DNA of 64,000 bases from an uncultured Bacteroidales bacterium (lineage in GTDB: Bacteria; Bacteroidota; Bacteroidia; Bacteroidales; P3). Shown piece after piece: positions 53,494 to 62,343 of this stretch. The first letter of the stretch is position 1; each line of letters starts with the position of its first letter. The notes under the pieces were generated by a model. That model was not told where the DNA came from and made no database searches. It saw only the letters and a list, made by a program, of their open reading frames with translations. The translations under genes and the position numbers were made by a program. The stretch lies in the NCBI GenBank assembly GCA_900316965.1, contig ONEY01000009.1, forward strand, positions 92,403-156,402, in the 5' to 3' direction.

Positions 53494-55734
53494 TTACCAT
53501 ACAAAATTAACCGAGGGACCATTGTATATAGACAGGGTCATTTGTGTGCCGGAGGCTGGGAGATCCATTGTGTCGGATGCGTCGTTGTAGCGGCGCAGCC
53601 AGAATGGGTCGATGGGTATTTCAAAGCGGTAGCGGTTTCGGATGCTGGCGTCGAGCCATACGCTCTGTACTGCCACCAGTTGGCGTCGCGGAGCCGTAAC
53701 ACCGTCGCCTTCGAGGTAGATTTGTATAATCTCGCTGCTGATGTCCATAAAGCCGTCAACACTGTCGAGGGTGAGCAATCCGCTTACCGTCAGTTTTTCG
53801 CGGTCGAAAGAGACACTGTCGTAGTGGAAGTGTCCGTAGCTGAGTCCGTAGCCGAAGGGGAATAGCGGCTCTTCGGTCATATATCGGTAGGTGCGCTGCT
53901 GCATGTTGTAGTCGTCGAATGGTGGTAGCTGGGCTGTTGATTTGTAGAAGGTTACCGGCAGCCGTCCGAAGCCGTCGGAGAAGCCGTACAGGGCATTGAC
54001 GACGGCGGTGCCCATATCCTGTCCGCCGTACCAAGCGACAATGATGGCGTCGACGTCGTCCACCACCTCTTCAAGGCCTAAGGCACTGCCGGTGCAGAGG
54101 ACGAGTACGATGGGTTTGCCAGTGCGACGCTTGATTTCCTTGATGAGGTCGCGCTGCGGTGCAGGCAGCTCGATAGAGGTTCTGTCGCCTTTGTAGAAAC
54201 CGGGCATATCGACCTTCAGCTCTTCGCCCTCGAGGGCAGGGGAGAGGCCGCCGCAGAAGACGACGACGTCGCTCTTCTCGAGTTGCTTCCAAAAGTCTCG
54301 TGGTGGTTTGTAGTCTTTGTCTGCCAAATGGCAGGCGGTGTCGAAATAGACCGACGCGAATTGTGCACCCAGGGTTGAGGAGCAAAAAATGTGGTCAAAG
54401 ATTGTTTCCTTAAATGCCTTGAGTATGGTTTTCTGATAAGGCGGTTCGCCGTTGTAGTTGCCGAGGGCCATAGCGGAGTCGGCAGCGTTGGGCCCGATGA
54501 CTGCTATTTGCTTCATCTTTTTAGGATCCTTCAATGGTAGGATGCCATTGTTTTTCAGCATCACCAGCGATTGGCGGGCAACCACTTCGGGTTTGGTCCA
54601 GACACCGTGGTTGCCGTGGTTGTACTCCGAGAACCATTCCGGTCGTATGCGGAAGCGTGTGCGTAGGATGCGGCGCAGGTGTTCGTCTATTTTGGCTTCG
54701 CTGATGTAGCCGCTGTCGACGGCAGTTTTCAGTGCTGCCAATCCCGAGCCGCATTCCAAGTCGACCTCCGAGCCGAAGGCTGCCGCTGCCGCCTGAGCTG
54801 CGGTGGCGTGCGTGCGGTGACGCAGAATGACGGTGTCGGGTTCCCAGCAGTCGTTAAGCGCCCAGCAGTCGGTGACCAGTATGCCGTCGTAATGCCAGCG
54901 ATTGCGCAGAATGTCGACCAGAAGGTGGTGGTTGGTGCAGCAGGGCTCTCCGTTCAGTCGGTTGTAGCCGCACATTACCTGCTGTACGTCGCTATGCTTG
55001 ATTATGTATTCAAAAGCAGGTAGATAGGTTGTCCATAAGTCACGGTTTGAAATTTTGGCGTCGAATTGGTGGCGCAACCCCTCGGGACCACTGTGGACGG
55101 CCAGATGCTTGAGGCAGGCGGCGGAGACAAGGTAAGGCGAATTGAGAGCTGCGGTATCGGGCCACACCCACGTGGGTCCTGCTTTGAAGCGCATATGAGC
55201 CCCAGGACCCTGCAAGCCTCGTACTGCTGAAAGGCCCATTTGTGCTGTGAGAAATGGGTCTTCGCCAAAGGTCTCCATTCCGCGTCCCCAGCGAGGGTCG
55301 CGGAAGATGTTGATGTTGGGAGTGAAGAAGGTTATGCCTGTGTTGTCGCCATAATCGCCAGCTTCCTGCGATTGGCGGTGTTTAAGCACACCCTCGTCGG
55401 CAATGCGGGAGTATACCTCCTCAATCATCTCGGGGTTGAAGGTGGCGGCAAGGGCAATGGGCATCGGGTATACTGTGGCAATGCCGTTGCGGGCAATGCC
55501 ATGAAGGGCTTCGTTCCACCAGCTGTAGGGCTTGATGCCAAGTCTGTCAATTGCTGGGTTTTGGTGCTCGAGAAATCCGAGTTTCTCGTCAAGAGTGAGC
55601 CGCGATATTAAATCGTCCACTCGTTGGTTGATGGGTAGTGTGGTGTCTTGAAAAGGGTAGAGAGCTCGCTGTGAATAAGAAAAAAGAGACAAGGCAAGGA
55701 AACCTGTTATCGCAATGGCTTTTTTTGTTCTCAT
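53494..55734 (-). CDS. Glycoside hydrolase family 3 (beta-glucosidase/xylosidase-like)
   Basis: 746 residues. Signal peptide (to about residue 21, LFSYSQ), GH3 N-terminal barrel with KHLAVHSGPEGLRH and the nucleophile motif LVTDCWALND (Asp289), GH3 C-terminal alpha/beta sandwich (PNAADSAMALGNYNG, VVFCGGLSPALEGEE), and a fibronectin-like end. The N-terminal architecture is closer to plant-type beta-xylosidases than to E. coli BglX. It is probably periplasmic and hydrolyses xylo- or gluco-oligosaccharides. No Sus-type partner genes are nearby. The 83-bp gap upstream holds the terminator of the TPR gene. Confidence 0.92.
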   Translation of the reverse strand: MRTKKAIAITGFLALSLFSYSQRALYPFQDTTLPINQRVDDLISRLTLDEKLGFLEHQNPAIDRLGIKPYSWWNEALHGIARNGIATVYPMPIALAATFNPEMIEEVYSRIADEGVLKHRQSQEAGDYGDNTGITFFTPNINIFRDPRWGRGMETFGEDPFLTAQMGLSAVRGLQGPGAHMRFKAGPTWVWPDTAALNSPYLVSAACLKHLAVHSGPEGLRHQFDAKISNRDLWTTYLPAFEYIIKHSDVQQVMCGYNRLNGEPCCTNHHLLVDILRNRWHYDGILVTDCWALNDCWEPDTVILRHRTHATAAQAAAAAFGSEVDLECGSGLAALKTAVDSGYISEAKIDEHLRRILRTRFRIRPEWFSEYNHGNHGVWTKPEVVARQSLVMLKNNGILPLKDPKKMKQIAVIGPNAADSAMALGNYNGEPPYQKTILKAFKETIFDHIFCSSTLGAQFASVYFDTACHLADKDYKPPRDFWKQLEKSDVVVFCGGLSPALEGEELKVDMPGFYKGDRTSIELPAPQRDLIKEIKRRTGKPIVLVLCTGSALGLEEVVDDVDAIIVAWYGGQDMGTAVVNALYGFSDGFGRLPVTFYKSTAQLPPFDDYNMQQRTYRYMTEEPLFPFGYGLSYGHFHYDSVSFDREKLTVSGLLTLDSVDGFMDISSEIIQIYLEGDGVTAPRRQLVAVQSVWLDASIRNRYRFEIPIDPFWLRRYNDASDTMDLPASGTQMTLSIYNGPSVNFVW

Positions 55735-55752
55735 GATATGGCGCTCTATTTA

Positions 55753-55779
55753 TAAAAAAAGCCCCGAAAAAACGGGGCT
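55753..55779 (-). terminator. Intrinsic terminator of the TPR gene (minus strand)
   Basis: 7-bp GC-rich stem (55760-55766 with 55773-55779), A/T loop, followed on the minus strand by seven Ts. It lies 38 bp past the stop of the minus-strand TPR gene and before the GH3 start. Confidence 0.85.
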
Positions 55780-55816
55780 ATATTCCTTATCTGTTTGGAA
55801 TTATGTGTAAAATGTT

Positions 55817-56509
55817 TTATTTCTTGCTGGCTTCAGCGTAAGCTATAAAGCCGTCCATCTCTGAGAAGAGAGTTGACTCGGGGTATTTCTCCTTGACAGT
55901 TTGGAAACATTTCACGGCGTTGTCGTAATCGTTGTCAACAAGGTAAGCGACCCCGGCTTTGAAGAGAGCGAAAGGAGCGGTGATGGGGTTTTCGTCCATT
56001 TTTGCGGCTTTGTTGTAGTGCTTGATGGCAGCGCTGTTGTTGCCCATCTCGGCTTCGGCGTCGCCCTTGAGCATTTCGTTCATCACAGGGGTCAGCTGGT
56101 CTTTACCATTGTATTTGTCAAGATATTTGAGGGCTTCTTCGTATTTTCCCAAACGCATAAAACAGATACCGGCTTCATATTTGGCGCGCTTGCCAACCTT
56201 TGTAGAACCGTATTTGTCAATGACTTTCAAGAAGCCTACCGAGTATTTGTCGGTGCTGGTGCTGTCTCCGTAGAGGGCTGATTGGAAGTCTCCGTTGGCA
56301 AGGTATTGCTCGGCAACAAAAATGGCCTCATTGGCTTTTTCGATTCTGGGTTCAAAAACGAATTTTCGTATGCCGAAGAAGGCGACGACAATCAGAAGAA
56401 TGGCTCCAAGAACCCAACCCAAAGTCTTGGCGTTTTTCTCTATAAACTGCTCGCTTTTAGAAATGAAGCTGATGTTTTCGGCTTTGTTTTCTTCGATGTT
56501 TTTTTCCAT
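55817..56509 (-). CDS. TPR-containing inner-membrane protein
   Basis: 230 residues. A cytosolic N-terminus is followed by one transmembrane helix (about 32-50, LGWVLGAILLIVVAFFGI) and a periplasmic TPR domain with at least three repeats (GDFQSALYG, GKYEEALKYLDKY, NSAAIKHYNKAAKMD, YDNAVKCFQTV). The topology matches YfgM-like proteins that associate with the Sec translocon or periplasmic chaperones, but family membership is inferred from layout. It has its own promoter (56554) and terminator (55753). Confidence 0.85.
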   Translation of the reverse strand: MEKNIEENKAENISFISKSEQFIEKNAKTLGWVLGAILLIVVAFFGIRKFVFEPRIEKANEAIFVAEQYLANGDFQSALYGDSTSTDKYSVGFLKVIDKYGSTKVGKRAKYEAGICFMRLGKYEEALKYLDKYNGKDQLTPVMNEMLKGDAEAEMGNNSAAIKHYNKAAKMDENPITAPFALFKAGVAYLVDNDYDNAVKCFQTVKEKYPESTLFSEMDGFIAYAEASKK

Positions 56510-56553
56510 TTTATCTTCTTTTTTTCTATTTTTTTCTTCTATTTTTGAGTTTG

Positions 56554-56561
56554 CAAAATTA
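56554..56561 (-). promoter_or_regulatory. Minus-strand -7 promoter box for the TPR gene
   Basis: Reads TAATTTTG on the minus strand. Predicted transcript start near 56547, with a leader of about 38 nucleotides to ATG 56509. Confidence 0.6.
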
Positions 56562-56718
56562 GTTATTTTTTTTCATTGACGAGTAATTATTTTTATTTTG
56601 TCGCTTATTTCAAAAAATTATACAGAAAAGAATGTTGTATAAATTATTGAATAACAAATATGTGTAATGTTTAAAAAAAATATTCTCTTCAAAAAATATT
56701 TTATTCTCAAAAAATGAT

Positions 56719-56726
56719 TATTTTTG
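56719..56726 (+). promoter_or_regulatory. -7 promoter box (TATTTTTG) for the dihydroorotate-dehydrogenase-like gene
   Basis: Exact TAnnTTTG match; transcript start near 56733. It excludes the in-frame TTG at 56724 as a start and supports ATG 56754. Confidence 0.65.
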
Positions 56727-56753
56727 CAACCTATAAATAACGTTATTTTGAAT

Positions 56754-57734
56754 ATGAATACAAAAACCAAATATTTAGGACTTGACGTCGAAAGCCCCAT
56801 TATCGCCGGTAGCTGTGGGCTTACCAACGACATATCCAATCTCGAGAAACTTGAGGCCGCCGGAGCAGGCGCCGTCATTATTAAATCTGTTTTTGAGGAG
56901 CAGATTATTTATGATATCAAACGTAATGCCAGCATGATGGCTCCTATCGACAGCTATGGCATGAGCTACGAGTACGTTGCCGCTCATGTCGCTGACGATT
57001 CGCTTGGCAAGCATTTTGACCTTATCAGCGAGGCCAAGAAACGTCTTCACATCCCTATCGTGGGAAGCATTAACTGCTATTCCTTTGAAAATTGGATGAA
57101 CTATACCAAGCGTTTCCAGGACGCTGGCTGCGATGCCATTGAGCTTAACATGGCCATCCTCCCTTACGAGACAACTATGTCGTGCGAAGATGTTGACCGT
57201 CTTTTCTCCGACATTATCAATACTTTGCGTAAATCGGTCACTATTCCTGTGAGCGTCAAAGTGAGCCAGAACTTTACCGATATGGCTAATTTCATGCAGC
57301 GTCTCTCTTGGATGGGAGTCAATGGTATCACTTTGTTCAACAAGGCTCTCAATGTTGATATCGATATCGACAAGATGGAGATAACCCACGCTCCTTCGCT
57401 TTCAACGCCTGAGGAGATATATAACACCCTGCGTTGGGTCGCTATTCTCAGCAAAAAACTTCGTTGTGACATCTCTGCCTCTACCGGTGTCCATACCGCC
57501 GACGATGTGGTTAAAATGCTCCTCGCTGGCGCAGGTACTGTCCAGGTAGTATCATGCCTCTATAAGAATGGCGTGGATTATATGAAAGAGCTCAACGATG
57601 GTTTGCGCAAATGGATGGCCGACAAGGGCTATGACAATATCGAGCAGTTCCGTGGCAAATTTGCCGTCAAGAATAACGAGCAAGCTTCGCTCTTCTTTAG
57701 AACCCAGTTTATGAAGCATTTCGCTCAGTTGTAG
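56754..57734 (+). CDS. Dihydroorotate dehydrogenase-like protein
   Basis: 326 residues, an FMN-binding TIM barrel of the DHOD superfamily: GLDVESPIIAGSCGLTN at the start, INCYSFENW, DAIELNMAIL, SVKVSQN, GVNGITLFN and the C-terminal phosphate-binding TGVHTADDVVKMLLAGAGTVQVVS. The active-site loop that carries the catalytic Cys (class 1, NLSCPN-type) or Ser (class 2) in true PyrD is replaced by ELNMAIL, with neither residue visible. It is therefore probably not PyrD but a relative of unknown reaction, as annotated in many Bacteroidota. Own promoter; the four-helix-bundle gene follows by 83 bp. Confidence 0.85.
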   Translation: MNTKTKYLGLDVESPIIAGSCGLTNDISNLEKLEAAGAGAVIIKSVFEEQIIYDIKRNASMMAPIDSYGMSYEYVAAHVADDSLGKHFDLISEAKKRLHIPIVGSINCYSFENWMNYTKRFQDAGCDAIELNMAILPYETTMSCEDVDRLFSDIINTLRKSVTIPVSVKVSQNFTDMANFMQRLSWMGVNGITLFNKALNVDIDIDKMEITHAPSLSTPEEIYNTLRWVAILSKKLRCDISASTGVHTADDVVKMLLAGAGTVQVVSCLYKNGVDYMKELNDGLRKWMADKGYDNIEQFRGKFAVKNNEQASLFFRTQFMKHFAQL

Positions 57735-57817
57735 TTGTACTCTCTACGGTAATCATGCTTACAAGTTTAATTCTGAGATAATTAAGATAATCCAGTATAC
57801 ATTAAATACTATTACAA

Positions 57818-58285
57818 ATGGAAGAAAAAATACCTAGTTTTTTTAGATTTGAAGATTTGAGAATCTACGGGAAGGCAGTTGACTACTGCACATGGCTTAT
57901 TAAAACGATTCGTGACCCACGCAATGAGTGTGAGCGCTCTTTCTGCAATTCTTTTGTGAGGTCGGCTTCGAACATCGCTTTGAATATTGCTGAAGGCTCT
58001 TCGCGTAACAAGGCTCAGTTTGACCATTACCTCAAACTGTCAAAGTCGGCCATTAGGGAATGCGTTATCTACACTACTATGGCGCGTGATTTAGGCCTCT
58101 TCTCTGACGAGAATGTCGAGACCTCTCGCAACCTCCTAATGGAGCACACCCGTATGGTTGGCGCGTTGATCATCTCTTTGCAGCGCGGATCCCGTCGCAT
58201 GCGCGACGCTGCCGACAGCGAGTTCGACACCTCCGATCTTGGCTCGGACTTAACCTCCGACGAAGACTTCATGGAGGAGCTCTAG
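57818..58285 (+). CDS. Four-helix-bundle protein (23S rRNA-IVS/S23-type family)
   Basis: 155 residues. The helical core (FRFEDLRIYGKAVDYC, SFVRSASNIALNIAEGSS, FDHYLKLSKSAIRECVIYTTMARDLG) matches the S23/TIGR02436 four-helix-bundle family, first found inside 23S rRNA intervening sequences but often encoded alone. An acidic tail of about 30 residues (DTSDLGSDLTSDEDFMEEL) is extra. Function unknown; it may bind nucleic acid. A short GC hairpin (58287-58300) directly follows the stop, without a T-run. Confidence 0.88.
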   Translation: MEEKIPSFFRFEDLRIYGKAVDYCTWLIKTIRDPRNECERSFCNSFVRSASNIALNIAEGSSRNKAQFDHYLKLSKSAIRECVIYTTMARDLGLFSDENVETSRNLLMEHTRMVGALIISLQRGSRRMRDAADSEFDTSDLGSDLTSDEDFMEEL

Positions 58286-58460
58286 CCCACCGCTCGGTGG
58301 CTAGTCACCGGGCAAAAGCTGATTATCGTCCTCTTGCCGCCCTATAGCTATATAAAAGCCGTTTTATTACTAATTATTTGCGATTCAGACTTCCTCTCGG
58401 CCACCTACTCGCCACCATCACTCTGTTGTCTACTTTTTTATTAACTATACCGAATAATTA

Positions 58461-59300
58461 ATGTACAGTACTTTGTATCCTAATCTGGCACGTTTGCGCC
58501 ACACCGGCGAGGGCAACTTTTTCCTCATCGCCGGTCCTTGTGTTATCGAGGACGAGAAATCTCCTTTCCAGATTGCCGAACGTCTGCTCGAAATCACCGA
58601 ACATCTGCATATCCCCTTCGCCTTCAAGGCCTCATATCGCAAAGCCAATAGGTCGCGAGTCGACTCTTTTACCGGCATTGGCGACTGGGAAGGTCTGGAA
58701 ATACTGCATGCCATACGCGAAAAATACAATATCCCAGTGGTAACCGACATACACAACGAAACCGAAGCCGCCACAGCGGCTCAGTATGTCGATGTGCTGC
58801 AGATACCCGCTTTCCTTTGCCGCCAAACCTCTTTGCTTGCCGCCGCCGCCGAAACCGGCCGTGTGGTCAACATCAAAAAGGGACAATTCCTCTCCCCCGA
58901 GGCCATGAGGCACGCTGTTAACAAAGTGCGCTACTATGGCGGCAAGGATATCATGCTCACCGAACGCGGCACCACATTCGGCTATCAAGACCTAGTCGTC
59001 GATTTCCGAGGCATTCCCATTATGCGTCGCAACGACGTGCCTGTTATCGTTGATATCACCCATTCGCTACAGCGCCCCAACCAACCCGACGGAGTTAGCG
59101 GCGGCGACCCCGAGATGATCGAAACCATTGGCCGCGCCGCCGTGGCCAACTGCTGTGACGGCATCTTTTTGGAAACCCACCCCGACCCCAAAAACGCCAA
59201 ATCAGACGGCGCCAACATGCTCCCTCTTGACAAGGCTGAGTCCCTGTTGCAGCGCCTCGTCACCATAGCTAAAGTGGCACGCGAAACGTTCGTACAGTAA
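58461..59300 (+). CDS. kdsA: 3-deoxy-8-phosphooctulonate (KDO-8-P) synthase
   Basis: 279 residues. It condenses phosphoenolpyruvate with arabinose 5-phosphate for lipid A-core Kdo. Signatures: LIAGPCVIE, KASYRKANRS, PVVTDIH, NIKKGQFLSPEAM, TERGTTFGYQDLVVDFR and HSLQRP. The Cys in GPCVIE corresponds to the metal ligand of the metal-dependent class (as in Aquifex), whereas E. coli has Asn there, so this enzyme is probably metal-dependent. The Cys usually found before ERG is Thr. The kdsB and kdsD genes are not in the window. It lies 175 bp downstream of the four-helix-bundle gene. Confidence 0.96.
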   Translation: MYSTLYPNLARLRHTGEGNFFLIAGPCVIEDEKSPFQIAERLLEITEHLHIPFAFKASYRKANRSRVDSFTGIGDWEGLEILHAIREKYNIPVVTDIHNETEAATAAQYVDVLQIPAFLCRQTSLLAAAAETGRVVNIKKGQFLSPEAMRHAVNKVRYYGGKDIMLTERGTTFGYQDLVVDFRGIPIMRRNDVPVIVDITHSLQRPNQPDGVSGGDPEMIETIGRAAVANCCDGIFLETHPDPKNAKSDGANMLPLDKAESLLQRLVTIAKVARETFVQ

Positions 59301-59388
59301 CACACCATGTTACAAGTGCCATTATCGTTTCACGATACAAATAATGAATAAGAACACCATTTTCATATTACATCTCTAACAACTAACA

Positions 59389-60267
59389 ATGCAACTAAAT
59401 CTTACTAAACCTATCGTTTTTTTTGATCTTGAAACTACCGGCGTTCAGGTTGGTAGTGATCATATTGTCCAGATATGCCTTCTGAAAATCAACCCCGATT
59501 CCAGCGAGGACGAACGTACTTATCTCGTGCGCCCCGTCGACAGTAAGGGTAAAACAATACATATTCCAGAGGAAACCACAGCAATCCACCATATTACCGA
59601 CGCTATGGTCGCCTCTCAGCGTCCCTTCTCCGAGATAGCTCAGGAAATTGCCGACTTTATAGGCGACAGCGACTTGGCTGGCTACAATTCCAACAAATTT
59701 GATGTGCCTCTTCTTGTAGAGGAGTTTTTGCGCGCCGGCATCGATTTCTCGATTGAGAATCGTGACCTTGTCGATGTCCAGAATATTTTCCATCGTATGG
59801 AACAGCGCACCCTTGTTGCCGCCTACAAATTCTACTGCGGCCGTACCCTCGATGGCGCCCATAGCGCCGATGCGGACACTTATGCCACCTACGAAGTCCT
59901 CAAAGCTCAGCTCGACCGTTACCAAAATGTCCCTTTCGTTGACCACGACGGCCATGAGTCATTCCCTATCGTGAACGACATCAAAGCCCTGAGCGCCTTC
60001 TCAGGCAATCCTCAATGGGCCGACCTGGTTGGCCATATTGGCTATGACAATGCTCATCGTGAAGTCTTCAACTTCGGCAAATACAAAGGCAGAACACTCG
60101 AGCAAGTGTTCACACAAGAACCCTCTTATTACGACTGGATGATGAAAGCCGATTTCCCGCTTTCTACCAAACGTGTCGTCATGGCGGTTCAGCGTCGCAT
60201 GGTCGAGGCAAAACGCAAATTAGACCAGCAGAAACTCCAAGAATTGAAATTGCATTTCGAAGGCTGA
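59389..60267 (+). CDS. DEDDh 3'-5' exonuclease (DNA polymerase III epsilon-like) with C-terminal DUF3820-like domain
   Basis: 292 residues. Exonuclease motif I FFDLETTG (D13, E15), motif II GYNSNKFDVPLL and motif III HSADADTYAT give the DEDDh active site with two Mg2+ ions. Residues about 220-265 (FNFGKYKGRTLEQVFTQEP, YYDWMMKADFP) match the FGKYKG pattern of DUF3820 proteins, which is often joined to such exonucleases. It probably degrades or proofreads DNA or processes RNA; no polymerase gene is next to it. Monocistronic; an 11-bp tandem repeat follows. Confidence 0.9.
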   Translation: MQLNLTKPIVFFDLETTGVQVGSDHIVQICLLKINPDSSEDERTYLVRPVDSKGKTIHIPEETTAIHHITDAMVASQRPFSEIAQEIADFIGDSDLAGYNSNKFDVPLLVEEFLRAGIDFSIENRDLVDVQNIFHRMEQRTLVAAYKFYCGRTLDGAHSADADTYATYEVLKAQLDRYQNVPFVDHDGHESFPIVNDIKALSAFSGNPQWADLVGHIGYDNAHREVFNFGKYKGRTLEQVFTQEPSYYDWMMKADFPLSTKRVVMAVQRRMVEAKRKLDQQKLQELKLHFEG

Positions 60268-60292
60268 AAAAACATCGTCTTCCTCCACCCTT

Positions 60293-60325
60293 TAGCGGAC
60301 CCATAGCGGACTCATAGCGGACCCA
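60293..60325 (+). repeat. 11-bp tandem repeat TAGCGGACCCA, 3 copies
   Basis: Units 60293-60303, 60304-60314 and 60315-60325; the middle one has CTCA for CCCA. It lies 26 bases after the exonuclease stop, in the 198-bp gap before the FAH gene. The reverse complement corresponds, with one base changed, to the tandem at 14343-14370. Confidence 0.85.
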
Positions 60326-60465
60326 CACCCAATAACGACCCTCCCCATCCCGAGAGACACATTATAAATATTATAAATTATAGTATCAATATATATTATA
60401 ATACTGAAAAAGCAGAGAGTCGACATACCCTCGCAATTCATCACTATACATACAAACCTCTATTA

Positions 60466-61101
60466 ATGAAAATTATTTGTATCGCTCGCAATTATTCGGA
60501 ACATGCATCTGAAATGGGTGCTCCTCGTTACGAGCGAGGCTCAAACGAGGCTCTCTCGCCAGCTTTTTTCCTCAAACCCGACAGCGCCTTGCTTGTAGGA
60601 CGCAAACCCTTCTTCCTGCCCGATTTTAGCAACCGTATCGAGCACGAGATTGAACTCGTTGTCCGTATCGACCGCGTAGGCAAAAGCATACAAGAGCGTT
60701 ACGCCCATCGCTATTACAGCTCCGTAACCCTAGGCATCGACTTCACCGCCCGCGACTTGCAAGCCGAGGCCAAACGCAAAGGGCTTCCATGGACACTTTC
60801 CAAAGGCTTTGACGGCTCGGCGGTATTAGGCGATTTTGTCGACCTTAAAGATTTGGGCGGCGACATTCAGAATCTCGATTTCTCTCTGCTTCGCAACGGC
60901 AACTGTGTCCAGCATGGCAACACCGCTGACATGCTCTGCGGCGTCGACCGCATGATATCGTACATCTCCGACTACATGTTGCTACGCACAGGCGACCTTA
61001 TCTTTACCGGCACCCCCGCTGGGGTCGGCCCTGTCGAAAGAGGTGATATCCTCGAGGGCATCCTCTCAAATCGCCCAGTTTTGAATTGTAAAGTAAAATA
61101 A
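60466..61101 (+). CDS. Fumarylacetoacetate hydrolase (FAH) family protein
   Basis: 211 residues, the short FAH-domain type (acylpyruvate hydrolase/oxaloacetate tautomerase-like). The metal-binding pattern EHEIELVVRI and GIDFTARDLQ, then KGFDGSAVLGDF and the final TGTPAGVGPVERGD, fit the family; Mg2+ or Mn2+ binds at the E-x-E...D site. Cytoplasmic, no signal peptide. Substrate unknown: such enzymes split or tautomerise 2-oxo acids (acylpyruvates, oxaloacetate). It is 18 bp from the DUF4919 gene, so they may be co-transcribed. Confidence 0.92.
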   Translation: MKIICIARNYSEHASEMGAPRYERGSNEALSPAFFLKPDSALLVGRKPFFLPDFSNRIEHEIELVVRIDRVGKSIQERYAHRYYSSVTLGIDFTARDLQAEAKRKGLPWTLSKGFDGSAVLGDFVDLKDLGGDIQNLDFSLLRNGNCVQHGNTADMLCGVDRMISYISDYMLLRTGDLIFTGTPAGVGPVERGDILEGILSNRPVLNCKVK

Positions 61102-61119
61102 TAATCAATTTTAAGTCAT

Positions 61120-62295
61120 ATGAAACGTTTATTCCTTTTCCTGACATTCGCATTGGCAGCATCTCTTCCCGCATTCGCTCAGCAAGAAGAAGAATCTCTT
61201 ACGGCAGACACTATCGAAGATATGTCTCGTCAGTTCCTCGCTCCTGATTATGATTATCTTGCACGGGTTATTAATGATTCCAAGTCCGACTTCTACTATC
61301 CTCGCCTGCTGGAGCGTTATATAAAATGCGACACCACAATATCTTTGGAAGAATTGCATTGCCTCTACTTTGGCACAACCCTACTCGACAATTACCAACC
61401 ATACGCCGAACCCGACCAGCTAAAGGAAGTCCGCGATTTATTTGACAAGGACGATCCAAGCGAAAAAGATTTCAAAAAAGCACGTAAACTCCTTCTTGCC
61501 GCAGTAAAGGAGAACCCTCTTTTCATGAGAACCTACAATTATCTGTATATTGTTGATAACAATCTCTTTGGTGAGAACTCCAAAGAAGTGCAGGAGGATG
61601 TATACCATTATGTAACTATGATGAGTGTGATATCCTACTCGGGCGACGGCTCCAGCTTTCAGGATGCTTTTCACACCATTTGCGTCTCCGACGCCTACTG
61701 TTTTATGGGCTATAATGGCATCCAAGTACAGTCTCAGTCATTGCAATTTGATGGAAATCAGAGATATGATGTTTACGAGCTTGAAGAAAACGAATTTGGT
61801 GTTTCCAAGCTTTATTTCAACGTGACTCCAATGTTCAACTATTTGTCAAAAATATTCCCGTCTAATGAGAAAAAGGTCAAGGTTGGTGATGTCGTAGACG
61901 AGCTTGACATAGAAATGGGTAGCCGCGTTGTCGTCAAGTTGGACAAAAAGAAGAAGAAAGGTCACTACAGATTCACTTTGCTTGACGTACAACCTGTTTC
62001 CGACACTCTCGATTTCTCAAGCAACGAACAGTATTTCCCTGAGGATGGAGAGGAAAATACCATTATTTTTTATTTCGGCCATTCCCAATGGACTTCGGGC
62101 AAGTCATGTGAAGTGTTGATGATGAAGAGTTTCTGCAAGGAAAATCTCAGTTATGACACTTTCATTTGTGGTTTTGGCGATGATGAGTTTGTTACCACTT
62201 CCAACAATGGCATCTTAACCAAAGTTCGTGGTACCGAAATCTGGAACGACCCGCTCCAAGCGGTGCGTGTCGGCAACTTCCGTCCCCTCAAGTAA
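61120..62295 (+). CDS. Secreted DUF4919-type protein
   Basis: 391 residues. Signal peptide (MKRLFLFLTFALAASLPAFA), then a helical DUF4919 domain (about 45-210; YPRLLERYIKCDTTISLEELHCLYFG, NPLFMRTYNYLYIV, DAFHTICVSDAYCFMGYNGI) and a second beta-rich C-terminal part (about 215-391) with its own strand pattern (YDVYELEENEFGVSKLYFNVTP). The first domain is common in Bacteroidota and of unknown function. No lipobox or sorting domain, so it is likely periplasmic. Confidence 0.8.
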   Translation: MKRLFLFLTFALAASLPAFAQQEEESLTADTIEDMSRQFLAPDYDYLARVINDSKSDFYYPRLLERYIKCDTTISLEELHCLYFGTTLLDNYQPYAEPDQLKEVRDLFDKDDPSEKDFKKARKLLLAAVKENPLFMRTYNYLYIVDNNLFGENSKEVQEDVYHYVTMMSVISYSGDGSSFQDAFHTICVSDAYCFMGYNGIQVQSQSLQFDGNQRYDVYELEENEFGVSKLYFNVTPMFNYLSKIFPSNEKKVKVGDVVDELDIEMGSRVVVKLDKKKKKGHYRFTLLDVQPVSDTLDFSSNEQYFPEDGEENTIIFYFGHSQWTSGKSCEVLMMKSFCKENLSYDTFICGFGDDEFVTTSNNGILTKVRGTEIWNDPLQAVRVGNFRPLK

Positions 62296-62300
62296 CCCGC

Positions 62301-62333
62301 AAAAAAAGTCGTGCACATATTTATGTGCACGAC
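62301..62333. terminator. Bidirectional terminator
   Basis: Near-perfect stem of about 11 bp (62308-62318 with 62323-62333, AT-rich loop) that follows the DUF4919 stop; on the minus strand it is followed by seven Ts, so it also ends the OmpA-family gene. Confidence 0.85.
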
Positions 62334-62343
62334 ATAATATCTT

